A stretch of 64,000 nt of DNA from Bacteroidota bacterium (GTDB taxonomy: Bacteria; Bacteroidota; Bacteroidia; Chitinophagales; Chitinophagaceae): assembly GCA_016868895.1 (NCBI GenBank), contig VGFK01000003.1, positions 62,001 to 126,000 on the forward strand. Direction: 5' to 3'. Of this stretch, positions 57,293 through 64,000 are shown in pieces. A program made the position numbers and the translations under genes. Each line of letters opens with the position of its first letter. The stretch's first letter is position 1. Below the pieces are notes generated by a model. The model saw only the letters and a list, made by a program, of their open reading frames with translations. It searched no databases and was not told where the DNA came from.

Positions 57293-59374
57293 ATGAAGTA
57301 TTTTCTCGTTATCTGTACTCTTTTCATCATCAGCGGCATCCGCGCGCAGCTTCCTATGGATTCTGCAACCGCCCGTTCGATGGATGAGGTAGTGGTTACC
57401 GCCACCCGCACCCCCCGGCTGATGGGAAATGTCGCCATTCCGGTTTCAGTGATCGGTGCCAAAGCGGTATATCAAACCGGTTCGTTGCGTCTCAATGAAA
57501 TATTGGCTGAGCAGACAGGGATTGTGATGGTGGATAATTTTGGAAAGGGGATTCAGGTGCAGGGACTTTCCTCTGAATACACGTTGATCCTCATCGACGG
57601 TGAGCCACTGATCGGAAGAACAGGAGGCGTTTTGGATCTCTCACGGGTAACCGTTCGTAATATCCGCAAGATAGAAGTCGTAAAAGGTCCTTCTTCCAGT
57701 CTGTATGGATCAGAAGCCATGGGAGGAGTCATCAACATCATCACCGATGGGGCTGGTCAACGCAAAGCCAATGTGGCCCTGCGGTATGGCCGATTCAATA
57801 CGGTGGATGGTTCTTTTAATTTTTCCCGCCGATTCAACAACACCGATATAACGGCATCAGCCAACTACAACCGTTCAGAAGGGTACAGCTTGAAGCCCAA
57901 CGCTGCGCAGAAGACTGTAGAGCCGTTTTGGAAATTGGCCGAACAGGTTGCAATCCATCACCAGCTCAGCAAGCAGTGGAAGATCGGATCCGGTTGGAGA
58001 AGAAATATTACGTACATCGACAATACCATTGAGGTAGTCAATGGAGGTGTTCCGATCCTATCCAAAGGGTTTGAGCGAAACGATGAATACAATGTCACTC
58101 CATATATCCAATTCAATGATGCAAAGCGTTGGAAGTCGACGCTCCGCGGTTACGTTACCGGGTTTAAGTCGCATCAGCAGTTGGATGTTAAAGATATTGC
58201 AGGCAACTACAATGATCGATTCAATCAGTTGTTTGCAAGGGTAGAAAACCAAACCGACTGGCAAATCAGGGAGGGTTCATCCCTCACGTTGGGAGTCGGA
58301 CATGTGCGCGAATCCGTAGCCTCAAACAGGTATGATTCTATGTCTACCAAACGATCCAATTCAATATCCTATTTTTTTGCTCAACACGAGGAGCAGCTTG
58401 CCGCGAACCTCGCCCTGGTGGGTGGCGTTCGCTTTGATGCCAACAAGGCCTATGCCTCGGTTTGGAGTCCCAAGCTGGCCCTGCATTATACACCGACTGA
58501 ACGCCTGACCATTAATCTTTCTTATGGTCGTGGGTTCAAGGCACCCGATTTTCGTCAACTCTACCTGAATTTCACCAACCTGGCGGCTGGCGCCTATTCG
58601 GTTTTTGGAACAGAAGTGGCCAAAGTTGAACTCAAACGATATCAGGAGCTGCAGTTGATTGATCAGCTGACAGGACGCGCTGATGCATTGTCGTCGCTCC
58701 GACCCGAAGTCTCTGGCGGCATCAACCTCGGATTCAAATACAAAATCAACACCACCACATCCATTCAAGCGAATTTTTTCCGGAACGATCTTCAGAACAT
58801 GATTGTGACCGATGTCGTGGCGTTGAAAAAGAACGGTGGACAAATATTCAGCTATTTCAATCTCAAACGGGCGCTCACCCAAGGCGTTGAAATGGATCTG
58901 GAAAAAAAGATCGATAAACGATTAACAACTCGATTGGGGTATCAGTTTTTGTATGCAGCCGACAAAGAAGTGTTGGAGTCGATCAAGAACGGAGCGTTGT
59001 ACCAGCGCGAAAGCAACCTTTCAAGTTCAGTGACCCGGGTAAAACTTTCGGATTATGGGGGACTCCCGTTCCGCTCCCGTCACAATGCCAATCTGAAACT
59101 TACCTATGAATCAGTAAAGGGTGCCTTTGCCACCCTGCGCACCTTCTACAGGAGTCGCTGGGGTGTTGCGGATATCGATGGCAACGGCGTGATCAATCGT
59201 GCCGATGAGTATGCCAAAGGATATGTGCAGGTCAATGCCAGTGCGGGTTTCAGCATAGGGCAGCATTGGAAGATCATGGGCGGAGTAGACAACATGTTTA
59301 ATTACAAAGACATTCAGTACCTCCCTGGCAATCCAGGCAGGGCGGGATACATCGATGTGCAATTCAACTTTTAA
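57293..59374 (+). CDS. TonB-dependent receptor of the HmuR (heme uptake) type
   Basis: Outer-membrane receptor of 693 residues from ATG 57293 (signal peptide ending near IRAQ; the frame extends to ATG 57263). It has a TonB-box region (MDEVVVTATR), plug segments LNEILAEQTGIVMVDN, IQVQGLSSEYTLILIDGEPLIGRTGG and VKGPSSSLYGSEAMGGVINI, and a barrel ending YIDVQFNF. hmuY follows after 20 bases; in Porphyromonas gingivalis HmuY passes heme to HmuR, so this receptor probably imports heme. Cargo is inferred from the neighbours. Confidence 0.88.
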   Translation: MKYFLVICTLFIISGIRAQLPMDSATARSMDEVVVTATRTPRLMGNVAIPVSVIGAKAVYQTGSLRLNEILAEQTGIVMVDNFGKGIQVQGLSSEYTLILIDGEPLIGRTGGVLDLSRVTVRNIRKIEVVKGPSSSLYGSEAMGGVINIITDGAGQRKANVALRYGRFNTVDGSFNFSRRFNNTDITASANYNRSEGYSLKPNAAQKTVEPFWKLAEQVAIHHQLSKQWKIGSGWRRNITYIDNTIEVVNGGVPILSKGFERNDEYNVTPYIQFNDAKRWKSTLRGYVTGFKSHQQLDVKDIAGNYNDRFNQLFARVENQTDWQIREGSSLTLGVGHVRESVASNRYDSMSTKRSNSISYFFAQHEEQLAANLALVGGVRFDANKAYASVWSPKLALHYTPTERLTINLSYGRGFKAPDFRQLYLNFTNLAAGAYSVFGTEVAKVELKRYQELQLIDQLTGRADALSSLRPEVSGGINLGFKYKINTTTSIQANFFRNDLQNMIVTDVVALKKNGGQIFSYFNLKRALTQGVEMDLEKKIDKRLTTRLGYQFLYAADKEVLESIKNGALYQRESNLSSSVTRVKLSDYGGLPFRSRHNANLKLTYESVKGAFATLRTFYRSRWGVADIDGNGVINRADEYAKGYVQVNASAGFSIGQHWKIMGGVDNMFNYKDIQYLPGNPGRAGYIDVQFNF

Positions 59375-59394
59375 AATATAAATACTCAACTAAA

Positions 59395-60033
59395 ATGAAA
59401 ACAATTCAATTATTCGCAAGCGCAATGCTGATCACCTTCGTGATGGCTTCTTGTTCCAAGGAGAACACCTCTAAACCGGTGAACACATTGATCGACAAAT
59501 TGGTTCAAGATGTTCCTGCTGATCCAATCATTGGTATCGGTACTGATGGTCGCCCTTTCGGCTACAACAAATTCACGTTCTACAGCTTTGAAACCAACTC
59601 GGTTGTACCCAGTACTGATTCTGCAAGCACAAAATGGGATGTTGCCTTCAGGGGAAGCACCATCATCACCAATGGTGGGGCCAGTGGTCCAGGCAACGGC
59701 GGTGCCTTTGTATACCAAGGCATTTTTGATGACTTGAAAACAATTTCTGCTGATTCTACTTTTAAACTGGATCAGAGTTTAGCTGCAACTGCAGTAGGAA
59801 AGAGCTGGTATGTATACGATGCTCCGAACAACCTATTCATCCCAACTCCCGGTCGTATTGTTGTGATCCGCACTGCTTCCGGTAAGTTTGCGAAAATGGA
59901 GATCCTCAATTATTACAAAGGAGGTGTTACCCCAGCAGTGAGTGCGCCTTCTGATGAGAAGCTTCAAAAGCAGCGTTACTACACCTTCCGTTTTGCGTAT
60001 CAGTCAGACGGAACCAAGATTTTTACGAAGTAA
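59395..60033 (+). CDS. hmuY: HmuY-family lipoprotein
   Basis: Surface lipoprotein of 212 residues (lipobox VMASC, C20). The HmuY domain is visible in the KFTFYSFETNSVV segment, the TKWDVAFRGSTIITNGG segment near 82, GNGGAFVYQGIFDD and the C-terminal YYTFRFAYQSDGTKIFT strand. HmuY proteins bind heme at the cell surface and hand it to a TonB receptor. Two candidate heme-iron ligands of the Porphyromonas protein are histidines; this sequence contains no histidine, so methionine or another mode of binding must serve. Confidence 0.85.
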   Translation: MKTIQLFASAMLITFVMASCSKENTSKPVNTLIDKLVQDVPADPIIGIGTDGRPFGYNKFTFYSFETNSVVPSTDSASTKWDVAFRGSTIITNGGASGPGNGGAFVYQGIFDDLKTISADSTFKLDQSLAATAVGKSWYVYDAPNNLFIPTPGRIVVIRTASGKFAKMEILNYYKGGVTPAVSAPSDEKLQKQRYYTFRFAYQSDGTKIFTK

Positions 60034-60054
60034 GGTTTGGGTTTATACGTATAC

Positions 60055-60108
60055 GGGGGTTTGCGAGAATGGCCATGGCCATTCTCGCAAACCCCCTAAC
60101 TTTTTTTT
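60055..60108 (+). terminator. Perfect 42-base palindrome followed by a T-tract
   Basis: Two exact 21-base arms (60055-60075 and 60076-60096, GGGGGTTTGCGAG inward to TGGCCA) with no loop bases, then CTAAC and eight T. As RNA it forms a very stable hairpin and a rho-independent terminator after the first hmuY. The T-tract runs into the -7 box of the second hmuY gene. Confidence 0.85.
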
Positions 60109-60115
60109 ATCTTTG
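60108..60115 (+). promoter_or_regulatory. Promoter -7 element of the second hmuY gene
   Basis: TATCTTTG, an exact -7 match beginning at the last T of the terminator tract; the ATG is at 60145. The palindrome covers where the -33 element would lie. Confidence 0.5.
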
Positions 60116-60144
60116 CCTGCCATCGTAACTGCTGATACTCAAGA

Positions 60145-60726
60145 ATGCATAAAATCATTTCCATAACTGCTCTGCTGATTGCCGGATCGTTGATACAGGC
60201 TTGTTTTAAAGCGGATACCTCAGTTCCATCAAAGATGCTCATTGAAAAATACAAGACCATAGAAGCGGACACTTCAGTCCATTTTGTGTTTTTTAGTTTC
60301 GAGCAAAGCAAGGTGCTAGCGTTCACTGATTCTCCAACTGCCCGGTGGGACGTGGCCTTTAAGGATAGTGTCCTGTTGACCAACAACGGAGTCAGTGGAC
60401 CCGGAAAGGGAGGTGGCTTGGTCTTCAAAGGAGTGTATGATGATATTCCCTGCTTTCCGGATACGGTTGCCATTGATATCGATTCAACACAGGCACGCGC
60501 AATTGATACAACATGGTTTGAAAATGATCCAACTACATCGCTCATCAAATTAATTCCTGCCAGGACTATTTTAATTCGGACTGGAAATGGAAAGTTTGCC
60601 AAGATGGAAGTGATGAAGTTTTACGATGAAAAAAATGGGGTAAAGCGCAGAGGGCTCTATACATTTCGCTATACCTACCAGTCAAATGGCACCAAGCAAC
60701 TAACGGATACCAGCATCTGTAAATGA
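60145..60726 (+). CDS. Second HmuY-family lipoprotein
   Basis: Lipoprotein of 193 residues (lipobox LIQAC, C20), a diverged paralogue of the preceding HmuY. Shared blocks are VFFSFEQSKV, ARWDVAFKDSVLLTNNGVSGPGKGGGLVFKGVYDD, GNGKFAKMEVMKFY and YTFRYTYQSNGTKQLT. It has its own likely promoter and is separated from the first copy by a terminator, so the two can be expressed at different levels. It has more charged residues and a single histidine. Binding of heme or another tetrapyrrole is inferred from the family. Confidence 0.85.
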   Translation: MHKIISITALLIAGSLIQACFKADTSVPSKMLIEKYKTIEADTSVHFVFFSFEQSKVLAFTDSPTARWDVAFKDSVLLTNNGVSGPGKGGGLVFKGVYDDIPCFPDTVAIDIDSTQARAIDTTWFENDPTTSLIKLIPARTILIRTGNGKFAKMEVMKFYDEKNGVKRRGLYTFRYTYQSNGTKQLTDTSICK

Positions 60727-60729
60727 CCC

Positions 60730-60737
60730 TATCTTTG
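60730..60737 (+). promoter_or_regulatory. Promoter -7 element of ileS
   Basis: TATCTTTG, an exact -7 match starting 4 bases after the second hmuY stop; the ileS ATG is at 60755. Confidence 0.5.
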
Positions 60738-60754
60738 CGCACGTTCAAATTCGT

Positions 60755-63700
60755 ATGCAGTCGACCTACACAGAATACAGCCAACTGAACCTTCCGGAGT
60801 TCGAAAAGGAGATCCTGGCAGCCTGGGATCGGGAAGACGCCTTCTGGGAAAGCATTCGTCATCGCGAAGGAGCTCCTCCTTTCGTGTTTTATGAAGGTCC
60901 ACCCAGTGCCAACGGTATGCCCGGCATCCATCACGTGATTTCCCGGACTCTCAAGGACCTCGTCTGCCGCTACAAAACCATGAAAGGTTTCCAGGTGAAA
61001 CGCAAGGGAGGATGGGATACACACGGACTTCCGGTAGAGCTGGGTGTGGAGAAAGAACTGGGCATCACCAAAGAGGACATCGGAAAAACAATTTCCGTTG
61101 CTGAATACAACCAGAAATGCCGGGAAGCGGTACTGCGTTACAAAGACAAATGGGACGACATCACACGCAAAATGGGGTACTGGGTCGACCTGAATGATCC
61201 GTACATCACCTTTGAAAATAAGTACATTGAATCCCTGTGGTGGTGCTTGAAGCGGTTATATGACAAGGGACTGCTGTATCAAAATGTGAGCATACAACCC
61301 TATTCTCCAGCAGCAGGAACGGGACTGAGCTCACATGAATTGAACCAGCCGGGCACCTATAAAGATGTCAAAGACACTTCTGTGGTGGCCCTCTTTGAAT
61401 TGGACCATGATCAGAACGCATCCCATCCAACGCAGCAAAAGATTGCCTCTATCAGCGACGCAGGTTTGCCCGTTAACATCATGGCCTGGACCACCACGCC
61501 GTGGACCCTTCCATCCAATCTTGGTCTGACCGTTGGTGCAGACATCGAATACAGTCTGGTGGCTTCTTTCAACCCGTATACGTTTGAAAAACAGATGGTG
61601 GTCGTGGCGAGTGCGTTGTTGGGAAAATATTTCAAAGAAGATGGTCGTGGGGTTTCCATGAACGATTACCAACCGGGAGATAAGCTCATTCCTTGGTCGG
61701 TGTTAGGAACGTTCAGTGGACGCGAATTAGAAGGGTTGCATTACAAGCAATTGCTTCCCGCCACTGCGAATAGTCGCGCTGCCATTCTATCCCTCACGCC
61801 CGATGCCGATCCATTCAAAGTAGTAGTGGGAGATTTTGTTACCACGGAAGATGGAACCGGTGTTGTGCACACGGCACCTGCGTTTGGGGCAGACGACTTT
61901 AAAGTAGGGAAGAAAAATAATTTGGGTATTCTGACGCTGGTCGACCGAGAAGGAAAGTTTGTAGATGGACTCGGCCCCTTCAGCGGCCGCTTTGTTAAAA
62001 ACTATAAAAACGAGGAGCACTACGAAGATGTGAACGTAGACATCTGCGTTACACTGAAAAAAGAAGGCAAGGCGTTCAAGGTAGAAAAGTACGAACACAA
62101 TTATCCGCACTGCTGGAGAACCGATAAGCCCATTTTATATTATCCGTTGGATGCCTGGTTCATCCGGACCACGGCATTGAAGGATCGTATGGTGGAACTC
62201 AATACGACCATTAACTGGAAGCCCAAATCGACTGGCGAGGGCCGTTTCGGAAATTGGCTGGAGAACATGGTCGATTGGAACCTGAGTCGGAGCCGCTTCT
62301 GGGGCACCCCGCTTCCCATCTGGAGATCGGAAGACGGAACCGAAGAGGTCTGTATCGGATCGTTGAACGAATTGAACGAGGGATTGAAAAAAGCGGCTGA
62401 GCAGTTGGGAGGAGATACGAATGCATCGTTTCTGGTCAATGGCGTAAACGATTTGCACAAGCCCTACGTTGATGAAATGATTCTGGTTAGTCGTTCGGGT
62501 AAGCCCATGCGTCGCGTTCCGGATCTGGTGGATGTGTGGTTCGACAGTGGGGCGATGCCCTATGCCCAATGGCACTATCCGTTCGAAGAACAGGCGATGA
62601 TGGATGGGGGACAAGCATTCCCGGCTGATTTTATTGCTGAAGGAGTTGATCAGACCAGAGGATGGTTTTATACTCTACATGCATTGGGCGTTTTGCTTTT
62701 TGATAGCGTAGCGTATAAAACAGTGGTGTCAAACGGACTGGTTTTGGATAAGACCGGCAATAAAATGAGCAAGCGGCTGGGCAATGTCGTGGATCCTTTT
62801 GATACCATTGCCCGATTTGGCGCAGATGCAACCCGCTGGTACCTCATCACCAATGCATCGCCCTGGGATAATTTAAAATTTGATCTCGAAGGGATCAAAG
62901 AAGTGCAGCGCAAGTTCTTTGGTACCTTGTACAATACCTATCAGTTTTTTGTCCTCTACGCCAATGTGGACGGATTCACGTACGCGGAAGCTGATTGTGC
63001 GTTTGAAAAGCGTCCAGAACTGGATCGTTGGATTCTCTCCAGTCTTCAATCGTTGATCAAAGAAGTGAATCGTCACATGGACGATTACGAGCCAACTCTG
63101 GCAGGCAGAGCCATCGATGAATTTGTGGATGAGCTGTTGAGCAACTGGTACGTGCGGTTGTCCAGACGTCGTTTTTGGAAAGGAGAATATGCCGAGGATA
63201 AAATTTCAGCCTACCAGACGCTGTATACGTGTTTGTCGACCATCATCAAACTTGCAGCTCCGCTTTCGCCATTCTTTACCGATTCACTCTTCAGAAATTT
63301 AAATGCGGTGACCGGTAAAGAGCAGGTTCAGTCGGTCCATCATGCCGAATTTTCGGTTGCCCAAGAAGCATGGATCGATCTGCTGCTAGAAGAACGCATG
63401 GCCATGGCACGCGAATATTCTTCACTGGTGTTATCCATTCGTAAGAAAGTAAATATTCGGGTGCGACAACCGCTTCAAAAAATGTTGATCCCCATTTCAA
63501 ATGCCCAGATGCACACGCAGCTGCAGCATGTCGAGGATCTGATCAAAGCGGAAGTGAACGTGAAAGAAATGGAATTTTTGCCGGCGGATAATGACTTTAT
63601 TAAAAAGCGCATCAAGCCCAATTTTGTGGTGCTGGGCAAAAAACTGGGAGCCCGCATGAAAGCTGCTGCAGCGGTCATTGCTGCCATGGGGCAGGAAGAA

Positions 63701-64000
63701 ATACGATCCCTGGAGCAATCCGGATCGATTCAGATCCGGGTGGAAGGAGAGAACATTTCCCTGTTGCGGGAGGAAGTGGACATCCAAAGCGAGGATGTTC
63801 AAGGCTGGATGGTTGCATCCCGGGGTGCTCATACAGTGGCCCTTGATGTAACGGTCACGCCTGTTCTGGAACAGGAGGGCAATGCCCGTGAGCTGGTCAA
63901 CCGAATTCAGAAAATACGAAAGGACATGGATCTGGAATTGACCGATCGGATTCAGGTTGAGGTGGCCTCGGATCCGGAATTGGATCAAGCGATTGAAGTA
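60755..64000 (+). CDS. ileS: Isoleucyl-tRNA synthetase, 3' end missing
   Basis: Class I aminoacyl-tRNA synthetase that charges tRNA-Ile. The frame is open from ATG 60755 to the window end, 1082 codons; the family is usually 1100-1150 residues here, so only a short C-terminal piece is missing. The HIGH-type motif is in GPPSANGMPGIHH near residue 50; the editing domain contains NIMAWTTTPWTLPSNLG; WFIRTTALKDR and RSRFWGTPLPIW follow; the signature lysine loop is K670-M-S-K-R674 (GNKMSKRLGN). The anticodon-binding domain follows from about residue 750. Confidence 0.96.
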   Translation, partial: MQSTYTEYSQLNLPEFEKEILAAWDREDAFWESIRHREGAPPFVFYEGPPSANGMPGIHHVISRTLKDLVCRYKTMKGFQVKRKGGWDTHGLPVELGVEKELGITKEDIGKTISVAEYNQKCREAVLRYKDKWDDITRKMGYWVDLNDPYITFENKYIESLWWCLKRLYDKGLLYQNVSIQPYSPAAGTGLSSHELNQPGTYKDVKDTSVVALFELDHDQNASHPTQQKIASISDAGLPVNIMAWTTTPWTLPSNLGLTVGADIEYSLVASFNPYTFEKQMVVVASALLGKYFKEDGRGVSMNDYQPGDKLIPWSVLGTFSGRELEGLHYKQLLPATANSRAAILSLTPDADPFKVVVGDFVTTEDGTGVVHTAPAFGADDFKVGKKNNLGILTLVDREGKFVDGLGPFSGRFVKNYKNEEHYEDVNVDICVTLKKEGKAFKVEKYEHNYPHCWRTDKPILYYPLDAWFIRTTALKDRMVELNTTINWKPKSTGEGRFGNWLENMVDWNLSRSRFWGTPLPIWRSEDGTEEVCIGSLNELNEGLKKAAEQLGGDTNASFLVNGVNDLHKPYVDEMILVSRSGKPMRRVPDLVDVWFDSGAMPYAQWHYPFEEQAMMDGGQAFPADFIAEGVDQTRGWFYTLHALGVLLFDSVAYKTVVSNGLVLDKTGNKMSKRLGNVVDPFDTIARFGADATRWYLITNASPWDNLKFDLEGIKEVQRKFFGTLYNTYQFFVLYANVDGFTYAEADCAFEKRPELDRWILSSLQSLIKEVNRHMDDYEPTLAGRAIDEFVDELLSNWYVRLSRRRFWKGEYAEDKISAYQTLYTCLSTIIKLAAPLSPFFTDSLFRNLNAVTGKEQVQSVHHAEFSVAQEAWIDLLLEERMAMAREYSSLVLSIRKKVNIRVRQPLQKMLIPISNAQMHTQLQHVEDLIKAEVNVKEMEFLPADNDFIKKRIKPNFVVLGKKLGARMKAAAAVIAAMGQEEIRSLEQSGSIQIRVEGENISLLREEVDIQSEDVQGWMVASRGAHTVALDVTVTPVLEQEGNARELVNRIQKIRKDMDLELTDRIQVEVASDPELDQAIEV

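Overview
The window is ordinary chromosome from a member of the Bacteroidota, most likely family Chitinophagaceae or a close relative. The evidence is a complete gliding-motility/type IX secretion block (gldK-gldL-gldM-gldN), several TonB-dependent receptors, HmuY lipoproteins, DUF4271, DUF5777 and YceI proteins, and repeated TAnnTTTG promoter -7 elements of the Bacteroidota type. Genes are densely packed, with many TAATG/ATGA start-stop couplings and convergent genes that overlap at their stops. I see no insertion sequence, prophage, integrase or CRISPR array.

Layout. 1-1841: the truncated end of a lycopene cyclase gene, convergent with a PAP2 phosphatase. 1883-8588: a secreted lipoprotein joining a CX4CH heme-type motif to a peptidylglycine-monooxygenase-like copper domain, followed at once by a GH43 glycosidase, a GH3 beta-glucosidase and a sugar-porter MFS protein. 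8589-9026: a small membrane-protein gene broken by an in-frame TGA. 9091-16615: secreted hydrolases (esterase, SGNH, PqaA-like), an unknown secreted protein, an aldo/keto reductase and a DUF4861 protein. 16767-19727: a tight operon of two heme-binding lipoproteins, YceI, a DUF5777 barrel and a small OB-fold-like protein. 19795-23859: an esterase, nitroreductase, DUF2233 protein, tRNA-Arg(CCG), an SMP-30 lactonase and an SDR dehydrogenase. 23948-27599: rmuC and a btuB-like receptor controlled by a cobalamin riboswitch.

27599-34060: amino-acid permease, PLP-dependent Cys/Met enzyme, a TolC plus membrane-fusion pair with no adjacent pump, and gpsA. 34065-38921: hemW, an Omp85/TamA-like gene broken by an in-frame TAG, DUF4271 and hemD. 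38959-47718: a YyaL-type protein, the gld block and uvrC. 47718-53517: a barrel protein with an anti-sigma-like N-terminus, an ECF sigma factor, a heme-type TonB receptor and gpmI. 53586-56180: a SUI1 factor, a small conserved protein and gyrB. 56273-60726: a heme/iron uptake locus made of an AraC regulator with a five-cysteine cluster, a TonB receptor and two HmuY lipoproteins, the two hmuY genes being separated by a perfect 42-base palindrome that ends in a T-tract. 60755-64000: ileS, running off the window.

The most interesting candidates are the copper-monooxygenase/heme-motif lipoprotein with its glycosidase neighbours, the heme-lipoprotein/YceI/DUF5777 operon, the AraC-TonB-HmuY-HmuY locus, and two independent nonsense-interrupted genes. 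Functions are read from motifs and remembered family features; no database search was run.
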